Notes under the pieces: generated by a model
The model's input: the letters and a program-made list of their open reading frames with translations, nothing else
Database searches by the model: none
What the model was told of the DNA's origin: nothing
Translations under genes and position numbers: made by a program
From: Betaproteobacteria bacterium
GTDB lineage: Bacteria; Pseudomonadota; Gammaproteobacteria; Burkholderiales; SG8-41
DNA length: 26,606 bases
Direction of reading: 5' to 3'
Assembly: GCA_029883965.1 (NCBI GenBank)
Contig: JAOUIN010000009.1
Span: 1 to 26,606, forward strand
Shown: piece after piece, positions 1 to 8,449 of the stretch
Layout of the letters: each line of letters begins with the position of its first letter
How positions within the stretch are numbered: the stretch's first letter is position 1

Positions 1-27
1 TGTATTCAGGTTCTCGGGCGTACTCAT
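1..27 (-). CDS. gcvH: Probable glycine cleavage H protein, N-terminal fragment
   Basis: Only the first nine codons lie inside the window. They read M-S-T-P-E-N-L-N-T on the minus strand, with ATG at 27-25. A GGAG ribosome-binding site sits about 6 bases upstream of the ATG. The frame is open to the window edge. The assignment to gcvH (lipoyl carrier of the glycine cleavage system) rests on position directly behind gcvT, a very common order, and on the style of the N-terminus. Nine residues cannot prove the family. The 37-bp spacer to gcvT is AT-rich and shows no terminator, so co-transcription with gcvT is likely. Confidence 0.55.
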
Positions 28-64
28 AACAACTCCAAATTAAAATATCAATAAAATCAATAAT

Positions 65-1165
65 TTATATAATTCCCGCGAGTGCGGATACAGGACTGCC
101 GTCGCGCACGAATGGTGGTTTTACCAGTACGGCAGCGAGCCAGCGACCACGCACTTCAATTTCAACGGCATCTCCGGGCCGCGCCGCCAGGGGTACGCGT
201 GCCAGCGCAATCGAACAATTCAGTGTCGGCGCAAAACCGCCGCTGGTGAGTATGCCCGTCCCGGCTGCACAACGCAGCGATTGTCGCGTACGCATCACAC
301 CCGGGACACGCAATACCACGCCCGTGAACCGAAGCAGCGGCGTCCGCGTCTCGAGCGCGGCCTTGCCGATAAAGTCACGCGGTCCCGAAAGATCAACTGT
401 CCAGGCCAGTCCGGATTCCTGCGGCGTTACAGATTCATCCATATCCTGTCCGTACAGGTTCAGGCCCGCTTCAAGCCGCAAGGTATCGCGTGCGCCCAGT
501 CCGCACGCCGAGAATCCGGCGGCCAGCAGCGCGCGCCACGCCGCCGGTGCGCGCGCCGCCGGCAACATGATTTCGAATCCGTCTTCTCCGGTATACCCGG
601 TCCGCGCGACCAGCATGCCGTCTGCCAGCGCAAGCTGGAAGCGCGCCAGCGCTCTCGTCGCCGCGCGCAGTCTGGGCAGCGCCTGCCAGCATCGCTCCCG
701 CGCCTGCGGTCCCTGCAGCGCAAGTATCGCCAGGTCGTCGCGCAATTCGATGGCGCAGCCCCGTCCCCGGCCATGCCCGCGTATCCATGCGAGATCGAAT
801 GATGCCGTAGCGGCATTGACGACCAGGCGGTAGCTGTCCTCGCCAAACCGGTACACGATCAGGTCGTCGAGTACGCCGCCGTGTTCATTGAGCATGCAAC
901 TGTAGAGCGCTGCGCCGGGTTCGCGCAGCCGCACGACATCGTTGGCCAGCAGCTGCCGCAAAAAACCCTGGGCATCCACACCCGTTATGTCGATCGCGCG
1001 CATGTGCGAGACATCAAACATGCCGGCGCTGCGGCGCACCGAATGATGTTCCTCAAGCTGCGAGCCGTAATGCAGCGGCATTTCCCAGCCTGCGAACGGC
1101 ACCAGCCGGGCGTTCAGCGCACGGTGTTCCGCATGCAACGCCGTGACACGCAGGGGCATCGTCAT
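65..1165 (-). CDS. gcvT: Aminomethyltransferase, glycine cleavage T protein
   Basis: This enzyme transfers the methylene group from the aminomethyl-lipoyl H protein to tetrahydrofolate, releasing ammonia; it is a cytoplasmic part of the glycine cleavage system. The N-terminal block with LVPFAGWEMPLHYG, then GMFDVSHM, is diagnostic of GcvT. It is followed by the folate-binding domain with ARTGYTGEDGFEI, by GLGARDTLRLEAG and by the C-terminal barrel. From the ATG at 1165 the protein is 366 residues, the usual family length. A GTG at 1180 and a second ATG at 1159 are also in frame, and none has a strong ribosome-binding site; 1165 gives the normal N-terminus (MTMPLRVTALHAEH). It lies 55 bp behind the DUF3426 gene and just ahead of probable gcvH. 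Confidence 0.96.
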   Translation of the reverse strand: MTMPLRVTALHAEHRALNARLVPFAGWEMPLHYGSQLEEHHSVRRSAGMFDVSHMRAIDITGVDAQGFLRQLLANDVVRLREPGAALYSCMLNEHGGVLDDLIVYRFGEDSYRLVVNAATASFDLAWIRGHGRGRGCAIELRDDLAILALQGPQARERCWQALPRLRAATRALARFQLALADGMLVARTGYTGEDGFEIMLPAARAPAAWRALLAAGFSACGLGARDTLRLEAGLNLYGQDMDESVTPQESGLAWTVDLSGPRDFIGKAALETRTPLLRFTGVVLRVPGVMRTRQSLRCAAGTGILTSGGFAPTLNCSIALARVPLAARPGDAVEIEVRGRWLAAVLVKPPFVRDGSPVSALAGII

Positions 1166-1220
1166 TGCCCGCTGGGCCACATCGGTTTATCCGGTCGTGA
1201 CATCAGCAGAATCCGGCAAG

Positions 1221-2252
1221 TCACTGCTGCGGCGCAGACAGTACCGCGAGCCGAAAACCGGCGGCGCCCAGGTTGCCGGTTTCCATCGCCAGGCGCACCG
1301 TCAATTCGGCATTCGCGGCAATGCCCGCAGCAGGATCGCGGCCTGCGCCGAGGTACTCGGCCGGCAGAAAAATGCGGCGCACCAGCGTATGGTCGTTCAC
1401 ATTGGTCAGCACCAGATCGAGCGCCGGATAAGCGACATCATGTCCGGCGTGGTTGCGCAAGGTTGCCGTCAGCTGAATCCGGCTCGGCTGCGCCGGATCC
1501 ACGACCTGCAGGTCCGATGCTTCGATCAGCACCGATTTGGGTTTCTGTGGCAGCGACACCGTGCAACCCGCACGGACACAGGCGTCCGCGATCCACTGCC
1601 TGGCCCACGGATGCCGTGCAGCGATCTCGCCCCGATAGAAATAAACCGCCTGCGTGCCCAGCACCACAGCCAGCAGCACGCTGGCTGCCGCGAGCAGGGG
1701 TTGGTGGAGTTTTGACGGTTGCTCCGCGGCAACCTCGTCGACAAATGGATTGTCGTCATCAACCTTTACAACCTCCGGTTGCTCCTCGGCAGCCGTTGTC
1801 TGCGGCTCCGCCGCATCCACAGGTTCAGTTACATGCGCAGATTCGGGCAAAGCATCAGCCTCCGTCCGCGCGGGTGCCGCATCGGTTGCGACGCCGGGCC
1901 GATGGCGGGTTTCCGCGCCGGTTCCGGTTCTTAGTTCTTTTTCTGTTTCAGTCTCGGCTTCGGTTTCGGTTTTCTCGGTGACGGCGGTTACCGGGTCTGC
2001 CGCCTCAGTCTGCGCCGAGGGTGGTGCTGCCGGCAGCGGCGCCGGATCCGCGGTCAATGCTGACCCCGGGCGCTGCGGCGTTGGTGCCGCTGAGGCGACG
2101 GCCGGCATGGCCGCATCCGGCGCCAGCACATCCAGCCCGTTGAATACCTTCATGCAACGACCGCAGCGCACCTGGCCGCCGTGCGCCTGCAGCTGTTCCA
2201 GCGTAATCCGGAACACGGTCTGGCAATGGATGCAGCGCGTGGTCAACGACAT
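1221..2252 (-). CDS. Zinc-ribbon DUF3426 membrane protein (MJ0042 finger)
   Basis: A 343-residue protein of unknown function with a known architecture. The N-terminus holds a zinc ribbon with C7-x2-C10 and C30-x2-C33 (TRCIHC...RCGRC), the MJ0042/zinc_ribbon_5 type. Next is a long low-complexity linker rich in Pro, Ala, Thr and Glu, including a Thr-Glu run (complement of about 1935-1990). One membrane segment follows (LLAAASVLLAVVLGTQAVYFY), then a C-terminal DUF3426 beta-rich domain, probably periplasmic. The ATG at 2252 begins directly at the finger (MSLTTRC); an upstream start at 2297 adds 15 unrelated residues and is disfavoured. Neither has a clear ribosome-binding site. It regularly follows prmA in Betaproteobacteria, as here (115-bp gap). 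No function should be assigned beyond a putative metal-binding membrane protein. Confidence 0.85.
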   Translation of the reverse strand: MSLTTRCIHCQTVFRITLEQLQAHGGQVRCGRCMKVFNGLDVLAPDAAMPAVASAAPTPQRPGSALTADPAPLPAAPPSAQTEAADPVTAVTEKTETEAETETEKELRTGTGAETRHRPGVATDAAPARTEADALPESAHVTEPVDAAEPQTTAAEEQPEVVKVDDDNPFVDEVAAEQPSKLHQPLLAAASVLLAVVLGTQAVYFYRGEIAARHPWARQWIADACVRAGCTVSLPQKPKSVLIEASDLQVVDPAQPSRIQLTATLRNHAGHDVAYPALDLVLTNVNDHTLVRRIFLPAEYLGAGRDPAAGIAANAELTVRLAMETGNLGAAGFRLAVLSAPQQ

Positions 2253-2367
2253 GGTCACGACTCTAACAAGATCTTGGATTGCCTGCTGCTCATGCATTCA
2301 ATGATACAGAACGATTTTCGGTAATTGACCTTGGTTTTGGCATTTCGTGCTACCGCAAATTCGGGCG

Positions 2368-3258
2368 TTACCGGCGAACACCGGTCAGCAGGACCCAGCC
2401 TTCATCGGTTGCGGCCTGCCGCATGTCGAAATTCGCTTGGTAGACGTCCAGCACGGTCGCAGCCTGTTCGGCAAGAATGCCCGACAGCGCAATGTGCCCG
2501 CCGGGATGCGTTAATCGCGCTAGCAATGGCGCCAGTACGGCCAGCGGGTTGGCAAGGATATTGGCCACGACAATCTGCGCCGGCGCGACGTGTCCGTCTT
2601 CGGCCGCAGCAAAAGTGACCGTCACCTGGTTCTGCGCCGCATTATTGCCCGCAGCGACCAGTGCCTGCGGGTCGATATCGACGCCGCAGGCACTGGCTGC
2701 ACCCAGCTTCATCGCGGCAATAGCGAGTATTCCGGAGCCGCAACCGTAGTCGAGTACATCGGTCTGCGGCGTCACGACGCCATCCAGCCAGCGCAGGCAC
2801 AGCCGCGTCGTCGGATGCGCGCCGGTGCCGAAAGCAACTCCGGGATCCAGTGCGATGTTGATCGCGCCGGCGTCGGGCGGTACATGCCAGCTCGGCACTA
2901 CCCACAACCGCGGCGTAATCTGCATGGGGTTGAACTGGCTTTGCGTCAGCCGGACCCAGTCGGTGTCTTCGACGCGCTCGACGCGGAAACCCTGCCCCGC
3001 GGACACCCCGGCCTCGTGCAGCGCCCGGGGCACCGCCGCATAAAGATCGGCATCGATCGCGAACAGCGCGCCAACGCGGTTGCGACGCCATCCTGCAGCC
3101 GGATTTTCACCGGGCTCGGCGAAAATGGGCTTTTCCGCCGCCGTACCGGCAGCTGCATCCTGCACATCCACAGCCAGTGCGCCGGCGGCAAGCAGCGCAT
3201 CGGACAATGCATCTACGGATTCTTCGTCTGCCTCGATGATTGCGCAAAGCCAGGGCAT
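2368..3258 (-). CDS. prmA: Ribosomal protein L11 methyltransferase
   Basis: A cytoplasmic SAM-dependent enzyme that methylates several amino groups of ribosomal protein L11. The 296-residue length fits the family. The N-terminal L11-recognition domain contains DTDWVRLTQSQF (about residues 98-109) and RLWVVPSW. The family signature DPGVAFGTGAHPTTRLCL lies near residues 138-155. SAM motif I is LDYGCGSGILA (169-179), followed by an acidic GVDIDPQA loop and the NILANPL motif of PrmA. Gene order aroQ-accB-accC-prmA is typical of Betaproteobacteria. The gap from accC is 39 bp, so it is probably the distal gene of the acc operon. Confidence 0.96.
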   Translation of the reverse strand: MPWLCAIIEADEESVDALSDALLAAGALAVDVQDAAAGTAAEKPIFAEPGENPAAGWRRNRVGALFAIDADLYAAVPRALHEAGVSAGQGFRVERVEDTDWVRLTQSQFNPMQITPRLWVVPSWHVPPDAGAINIALDPGVAFGTGAHPTTRLCLRWLDGVVTPQTDVLDYGCGSGILAIAAMKLGAASACGVDIDPQALVAAGNNAAQNQVTVTFAAAEDGHVAPAQIVVANILANPLAVLAPLLARLTHPGGHIALSGILAEQAATVLDVYQANFDMRQAATDEGWVLLTGVRR

Positions 3259-3297
3259 GATGCGGGCGAACTCGATGATCCCGAACGCCGTGCCGCG

Positions 3298-4653
3298 CTA
3301 CCCTGCGCGGGTCAGCTTGGCGAGGCGTTCTTCGAGATAGTGGATGCTGGTGCCGCCGCGCTGGAAAGCGGCGTCCCGCACCAGTTCCTGGTGCAGCGGT
3401 ACATTGGTCTTGATGCCCTCGATGACCGTCTCGGACAGCGCAATCTGCAACCGCGCCATGGCCTGCTGGCGGGTGTCACCATAGGCGATGATTTTCCCCA
3501 GCAGCGAATCATAATTCGGTGGCACGAAATAATTGGCATAGGCATGGGAGTCGACACGGATGCCGGGCCCTCCCGGCATGTGCAATGACGTGATGCGCCC
3601 GGGCGACGGCGTGAACTTGTACGGATCCTCGGCATTGATGCGGCATTCAATTGCATGCCCCTTGAGCACCACGTCCTTCTGGCGGATCAACAGCTTCTCC
3701 CCGGCGGCGACACGAATCTGCAGCTGGACGATATCGAGTCCCGTCACCAGCTCGGTCACCGGATGCTCGACCTGCAGCCGGGTGTTCATTTCGATGAAAT
3801 AAAACTCGCCGCCTTCGTAAAGGAATTCAAACGTGCCCGCGCCCTCGTAGCTGATTTTCCGGCAGGCTTCGACGCAGCGCTCACCGATGCGAACGCGGGC
3901 CTTGTCATTGATCAGCGGCGCCGGCGCTTCCTCGATGATTTTCTGATGGCGGCGCTGCATGGAGCAGTCACGGTCGCCCAGATAAAGCGCATTACGGTGC
4001 TTGTCGGCGAGAACCTGGATCTCGATGTGGCGCGGCTTCTCGAGATATTTTTCCATGTAAACGGACGGATTGCCGAACGCCGCCTGGGCTTCGGCGCGGG
4101 TCGTATTGACGGCATTCATCAGTGCAGCTTCGGTATGTACGACACGCATGCCGCGCCCGCCGCCGCCGCCCGCGGCCTTGATGATGACCGGATAGCCAAT
4201 CTGACGCGCCAGTTTTACCGCTTCCTTGGCCTCCTCGGGCAATGCGCCGTCCATGCCCGGTACCACGGGTATGCCGGCTTTCTTCATCGCGTTCTTGGCG
4301 CTGACCTTGTCGCCCATCAGCCGGATGGTTGCGGCCCTGGGACCGATAAAGGTAAACCCGCTCTGCTCCACGCGTTCGGCAAAATCGGCGTTCTCGGACA
4401 AAAAACCGTAACCCGGATGTATCGCCTCGGCGTCAGTGACTTCAGCGGCGGCAATGATCGCCGGCACGTTCAGATAACTCAGGTTGGAAGGCGCCGGACC
4501 GATGCATACCGATTCGTCAGCCAGGCGGACGTACTTGGCTTCCGCATCGGCTTCGGAATGCACCACCACGGTCTTGATGCCCATTTCGCGGCAGGCGCGC
4601 TGGATGCGCAGGGCAACTTCGCCGCGATTGGCTATGAGAATTTTTTCGAACAT
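3298..4653 (-). CDS. accC: Acetyl-CoA carboxylase, biotin carboxylase subunit
   Basis: This subunit carboxylates the biotin of BCCP using ATP and bicarbonate, the first half-reaction of acetyl-CoA carboxylase in fatty acid synthesis. The start MFEKILIANRGEVALRI at 4653 is the canonical N-terminus, giving 451 residues; a GTG at 4680 would add nine unusual residues. Visible are the N-terminal domain with HPGYGFLSENADFA, the ATP-grasp glycine loop KAAGGGGGRGM, the DRDCSMQRRHQK segment, the catalytic EMNTRLQVEHPVTE block and the C-terminal RINAEDP region. It lies 93 bp behind accB in the same direction, as expected for the co-expressed accBC pair. Confidence 0.98.
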   Translation of the reverse strand: MFEKILIANRGEVALRIQRACREMGIKTVVVHSEADAEAKYVRLADESVCIGPAPSNLSYLNVPAIIAAAEVTDAEAIHPGYGFLSENADFAERVEQSGFTFIGPRAATIRLMGDKVSAKNAMKKAGIPVVPGMDGALPEEAKEAVKLARQIGYPVIIKAAGGGGGRGMRVVHTEAALMNAVNTTRAEAQAAFGNPSVYMEKYLEKPRHIEIQVLADKHRNALYLGDRDCSMQRRHQKIIEEAPAPLINDKARVRIGERCVEACRKISYEGAGTFEFLYEGGEFYFIEMNTRLQVEHPVTELVTGLDIVQLQIRVAAGEKLLIRQKDVVLKGHAIECRINAEDPYKFTPSPGRITSLHMPGGPGIRVDSHAYANYFVPPNYDSLLGKIIAYGDTRQQAMARLQIALSETVIEGIKTNVPLHQELVRDAAFQRGGTSIHYLEERLAKLTRAG

Positions 4654-4746
4654 GCGCTCAGAACATCCCCTGCGCTGCACAGATTTCCGGATGCGCTGCA
4701 GACGACAGCGTTACCGGTTTGACCCGCGACAGGCATTGCAAAAGTT

Positions 4747-5208
4747 TCAACCGATGACAAACAGCGGTTGTCCGTACTCCACCGGCTGTCCGTTTTCGAC
4801 CAGTATGGATTTGATGACACCATCCTGGTCGGCTTCGATTTCGTTCAGCAGCTTCATGGCTTCGATAATGCACACGGTTTCACCGCTTTTCACCGTCTGC
4901 CCGACCTCGACGAACGGTTTGGCTCCCGGCCCCGACGACCGGTAAAACGTGCCCACCATTGGCGACTTCAACTGATGGCCTTCGGGTTCTGCAGGCGCCG
5001 CTTCCGGCGGTTCCGCAGACTTATCTGCGGTTTCAGCCGGCATCATTGCGATCGCGGAACTTGCCACCTGCTGCGGCGCGGACAGCTGTGCACCGGGGGC
5101 GCCGAAGCGACTGATACGCACTTTTTCCTCCCCCTCGGTAATTTCCAGTTCGGCGATGCCGGACTGCTGCACCAGGTCAATCAAAGTCTTCAGTTTGCGC
5201 AAATCCAT
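4747..5208 (-). CDS. accB: Biotin carboxyl carrier protein of acetyl-CoA carboxylase
   Basis: Carries the covalently bound biotin that shuttles carboxylate between AccC and the AccAD transferase. The 153-residue protein has a short N-terminal helical region (MDLRKLKTLIDLV), a Pro/Ala-rich linker (about residues 45-78) and a C-terminal biotinyl domain with the biotinylation motif EAMKL; the acceptor is Lys119. The thumb region typical of bacterial BCCP (SPMVGTFYRSSGPGAKPFV) is present. An AGGGG Shine-Dalgarno lies about 7 bases before the ATG, inside the end of aroQ; only 3 bp separate the aroQ stop from the accB start, so the genes are translationally close. Confidence 0.97.
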   Translation of the reverse strand: MDLRKLKTLIDLVQQSGIAELEITEGEEKVRISRFGAPGAQLSAPQQVASSAIAMMPAETADKSAEPPEAAPAEPEGHQLKSPMVGTFYRSSGPGAKPFVEVGQTVKSGETVCIIEAMKLLNEIEADQDGVIKSILVENGQPVEYGQPLFVIG

Positions 5209-5211
5209 GAC

Positions 5212-5664
5212 TCAACCCCTGTTGGTGTACCGCAGCGCGAAATCCAGCGCCAGTTCATACCCGAGCGGCCCCAGGCCACTGATAATGCCTACTGCAAGGT
5301 CAGAAAAATAAGACTTGTGGCGAAAGGATTCCCGCGCGAACACGTTTGACAGATGAATCTCGACAAACGGAACCGCAACCGCGGCAAGTGCATCACGCAG
5401 GGCGACGCTGGTATGGGTAAACGCGGCAGGATTGATGAGGATGAAATCCACGCCTTCCCGTCCCGCTTGCTGCACCCGCTCGACCAGCGCCGCTTCGGCA
5501 TTGCTCTGAAAGGTCACCAGTTTGACCTTGGCCTGACGGGCGCGGTCCTGCAACCGGCTCTCGATATCTGCCAGCGTCGTCGCACCATAAATCTCCGGCT
5601 CACGTGTGCCCAGCAAATTCAGATTCGGCCCGTTGAGCAGCAGCAGGTGTTGCGGACTCGCCAT
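5212..5664 (-). CDS. aroQ: 3-dehydroquinate dehydratase, type II
   Basis: Converts 3-dehydroquinate to 3-dehydroshikimate in the shikimate pathway. From the ATG at 5664 the protein is 150 residues, the standard size for the dodecameric type II enzyme. Signatures are LLLLNGPNLNLLGTREPEIYG with catalytic Tyr26, FQSNAEAALV, the INPAAFTHTSVALRDAL block and VEIHLSNVFARESFRHKSYFS. AGGA is placed about 6 bases before this ATG, which decides the start over an upstream in-frame start at 5730. It is the first gene of aroQ-accB-accC-prmA. The 386 bp upstream is non-coding and must carry the promoter. Confidence 0.96.
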   Translation of the reverse strand: MASPQHLLLLNGPNLNLLGTREPEIYGATTLADIESRLQDRARQAKVKLVTFQSNAEAALVERVQQAGREGVDFILINPAAFTHTSVALRDALAAVAVPFVEIHLSNVFARESFRHKSYFSDLAVGIISGLGPLGYELALDFALRYTNRG

Positions 5665-6050
5665 GGAATTCCTGTTTATAATCGTTTTCGTGTTGCCACC
5701 ACGGTTCTGCGGCATTGTAGCCACATCCAACCGGCCGACCCTGCAGACGAAAAGATCGGCTAATACAAGATGCCGGATTTTGCCTTATTTTAGGCGAAAA
5801 TGTCTACGACTTTGCGCTTTTTAGCGGGGCTTTAGGGTGCCCTTACCCCGCCGTGACGATTCGTCCCGCGCCACCGCTTTTCCTGCGCCTCGGCTTTCGT
5901 GGCTTTACCCGGGCCGCATCAACCGAGACCGCGCCTGCCCTGACTTTAAAGCCATTTGATGATTTTTACGTGATTTAGCCGACACAAAGATCGACTTTAA
6001 CTGATTTTATCGCGATAACCACCGTGTGTTTGGCCGCGAATCAATGTCAA
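5665..6050. other. 386-bp non-coding leader between tlpA-like gene and aroQ
   Basis: No convincing coding sequence on either strand; it is visibly richer in T runs than the flanking genes. It must contain the aroQ-accBC promoter (minus strand). A TACAAT hexamer (complement of 5714-5719) and a TATAAA (complement of about 5673-5678) occur, but neither has a matching -35. A GC hairpin with CGGGG/CCCCG arms lies at 5825-5850, with interior mismatches and no adjacent T run. The words GACTTTA and GGCTTT recur (near 5803, 5891, 5901, 5942 and 5993). I cannot assign a regulator or an RNA gene. Confidence 0.5.
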
Positions 6051-6587
6051 TTACAGCAGCGGCGCCAATTCCTTGCGCATCCGCGCCTCGGAAATGGCGC
6101 CAACCAGGCGCACCGCGATTGCTCCCGATCGGTCCAGCACCAATGTATAGGGCAATACGCCCGCCTTGTTGCCGGCCTGCCGCGACAACTCCATCGCCTC
6201 GATCCCGGCAAGCAACACCGGGTAATTGATTTGAAACTCTTTGGCAAAATCACGAACTTTATCTACCTGATCAATGGCAATGCCTACAAATTGCAGGTTT
6301 TTATCGGCAAATTCCCCCTGAAGCCGGATGAAAAGCGGTATCTCTTCGCGGCACGGGGCGCACCAGGTTGCCCAATAATTGATGACCAGAACCTTCCCGC
6401 GAAATGCCGCCAGTGATTGCACCGTGCCATCAAGAGCGGTCAGCCGGCTATTAAGTATCGCCGCCGCGGCATCGGCTGTTCCCGAAGAACCCAGGCTGCC
6501 AAGGCGCCACAGATGGGCAGCATAGCCGGCGGCCGCGGCCAGGCCGCCGGCGCCGGCAAACAGCAGCGCGCGCCGGACCGGGCTCAC
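6051..6587 (-). CDS. TlpA/ResA-family membrane-anchored thioredoxin
   Basis: A 178-residue thiol-disulfide oxidoreductase of the TlpA/ResA/AhpC-TSA group, expected in the periplasm. The N-terminus (residues about 5-27) is a hydrophobic anchor or signal after two arginines, with no lipobox cysteine. The thioredoxin domain has the active site YWATWCAPC (Cys76, Cys79) and a later LPYTLVLDRSG segment with the cis-proline. Its ATG overlaps the dsbD stop by 4 bp (ATGA), so the two are translationally coupled. This suggests that DsbD supplies its electrons. Likely roles are cytochrome c maturation or general disulfide reduction; the sequence does not decide between them. Confidence 0.88.
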   Translation of the reverse strand: MSPVRRALLFAGAGGLAAAAGYAAHLWRLGSLGSSGTADAAAAILNSRLTALDGTVQSLAAFRGKVLVINYWATWCAPCREEIPLFIRLQGEFADKNLQFVGIAIDQVDKVRDFAKEFQINYPVLLAGIEAMELSRQAGNKAGVLPYTLVLDRSGAIAVRLVGAISEARMRKELAPLL

Positions 6588-8413
6588 CGCGCGCCCAGCG
6601 CCTGGTCGAGTACGGCCGCGAACTTGTCCGCCGGCTGATAACCGATGACCCGGAGACCCGGTATTTCACGGCCGGCGCTGTCAAAGAACACAATGCCGGG
6701 CGGGCCGAACAACCTGAACCGCTGCAGCAGCGCCCGGTGTTCGGCCGTTCCCGTGGTCACATCCGCCTGAATTTTGACCATGCCCCCGAGGCGCGTCTGC
6801 ACGCCGGGATCGCTGAATGTATAACGCTCCATCTCCTTGCAACTCACGCACCAGTCGGCATAAAAATCCAGCATCACAGTTTTTCCTGCTGCGGCGCTGA
6901 TCTGTGCATCGAGTTCCGCCAGACTGGCGACGCGCTGAAAAGCGACTCCCGGTGTCGCTCCGCCCGCACCGGTTGCGGAACCGCGCAACCCGGACAGCGG
7001 CTGCAGTACATCGCGACCGCCGGAGAGTGCGCCGACAAGAAAAGCAACGCCCGCAACCAGGGCAATCACGCCCGCTCCTTTGCTGAACCGGGCAAAGCCG
7101 CGGGCACCCGGGGGCAGCGGATCCAGTGCGCGCAAATGAATCGCGGTAAAGATCAGCAACGCCGCCCACGCGAGCATATGCACGGTCACCGGTATCACGG
7201 GCGACACCAGATAAATCGCGACTGCGAGCAGCATGACTCCGAAAAACCGCTTGACGGTTTCCATCCACGGCCCGGCTTTGGGTAACAGTGTTCCGGCCGA
7301 CGCACCGAGGACCAGCAGCGGCACCCCCATGCCCAGGCCCATCGAAAACAGCGCACTGCCGCCCAGCACCGCATTGCCGCTCTGGGAGATATAGAGCAAG
7401 GCGCCAGCCAGCGGCGCCGCGACACAGGGCCCGACGATCAGGGCCGACAGCACCCCCATCGCGAATACCCCCGTGTAGTGTCCGCCGTGCAACCGCCCGC
7501 TCGCCCCGGCCAGCCGCGACTGCAGGGCCGTGGGCAGTTGCAGTTCGTAAAATCCGAACATCGACAGGGCCAGCACTACAAACAGTGTCGCAAAGGCGCC
7601 CAGAACCCACGGACTCTGCAGTGCGGCGGACAGCAGTGCGCCGGAAATCCCGGCAGCAACGCCGGCCAATGCGTAAGTGATGGCCATCCCCAGCACATAA
7701 ACTGCCGACAGCAGCAGCCCGTGCATACGGGTCAGCTTGTGCCCGTGCCCGACGATGATGCCGGAGAGTATCGGCACCATTGGCAGCACGCAGGGCGTAA
7801 ACGACAGCAGCAACCCGAAAACAAAAAAGCTGATGATCAACAGCCATGCTTCGCCATGAAACAGATCAGCAACCAGATCATCCTCGCCCTTTGCCAGCGG
7901 GGCCGGGGAACCTCCGGGCGCGTTGCGCGATCCCGCAAACAGCTGCGACAGCGCGCCGTCCGGGGCAGCAGCGGTTCCTCCGGTGGCGCCGGTCACCAGC
8001 CGCAACTCGGCTTTCTGTTCAACCGGCACATAACAGACGCCGACATCCGCGCAACCCTGCGAAACCGCGGTCAGCATCACGCGGTCCACTTTCTCATCAC
8101 GGTTAATCGGCAGCGTAATCCGCACCTCGTCGCGATAAACCGCGGTTTCGCCGAAAAACTCGTCTTTCTTGAGTTTTCCCGGCGGCAGCAGCGGTTCGCC
8201 CCGGGCCACCGTCGCAGGCTCCAGCACGAACCGGAACTTGTCCCGGTACATGTAATAGCCTTTCGCGATGACATAACGGACCTCAACGCTGTCGGAGCCG
8301 GTAACCCGCGCGCTGAACACAAAGGCTTTTTCCGGCTCCAGCAATTCAGGCTCGGCCGCATGTACCAGGCCGGCGCACAGCAGCGGGATCAGGACCAGCC
8401 AGCGTAATTTCAT
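6584..8413 (-). CDS. dsbD: Thiol:disulfide interchange protein DsbD
   Basis: Moves electrons from cytoplasmic thioredoxin across the inner membrane to periplasmic acceptors. All three modules are present in the 609-residue protein. A signal peptide (residues 1-20) precedes the alpha domain with Cys121 and Cys127 (GCADVGVCY). The eight-helix beta domain (about 185-465) has its redox pair at Cys208 (FTPCVLP) and Cys330 (VGPCVAAP). The C-terminal gamma thioredoxin domain has CVSC (Cys522, Cys525). The ATG at 8413 is preferred because it opens a clean signal peptide; a GTG at 8422 is also in frame, and neither has a strong ribosome-binding site. It lies 36 bp behind cutA and overlaps the TlpA-like gene. 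Confidence 0.96.
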   Translation of the reverse strand: MKLRWLVLIPLLCAGLVHAAEPELLEPEKAFVFSARVTGSDSVEVRYVIAKGYYMYRDKFRFVLEPATVARGEPLLPPGKLKKDEFFGETAVYRDEVRITLPINRDEKVDRVMLTAVSQGCADVGVCYVPVEQKAELRLVTGATGGTAAAPDGALSQLFAGSRNAPGGSPAPLAKGEDDLVADLFHGEAWLLIISFFVFGLLLSFTPCVLPMVPILSGIIVGHGHKLTRMHGLLLSAVYVLGMAITYALAGVAAGISGALLSAALQSPWVLGAFATLFVVLALSMFGFYELQLPTALQSRLAGASGRLHGGHYTGVFAMGVLSALIVGPCVAAPLAGALLYISQSGNAVLGGSALFSMGLGMGVPLLVLGASAGTLLPKAGPWMETVKRFFGVMLLAVAIYLVSPVIPVTVHMLAWAALLIFTAIHLRALDPLPPGARGFARFSKGAGVIALVAGVAFLVGALSGGRDVLQPLSGLRGSATGAGGATPGVAFQRVASLAELDAQISAAAGKTVMLDFYADWCVSCKEMERYTFSDPGVQTRLGGMVKIQADVTTGTAEHRALLQRFRLFGPPGIVFFDSAGREIPGLRVIGYQPADKFAAVLDQALGAR

Positions 8414-8449
8414 AGTGAACACAAAAGGCCGGGAAAGGGTAATAGCGGG

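Noticed and set aside
881..1981. Long plus-strand frame of 366 codons
   Set aside because: Lies antisense to gcvT and the DUF3426 gene; Arg/Pro/Gln-rich with no recognisable motif, as expected for a shadow frame in GC-rich DNA.
5825..5850. GC hairpin as terminator of the dsbD-tlpA unit
   Set aside because: Interior mismatches and no T run on either side; kept only as an unassigned structure.
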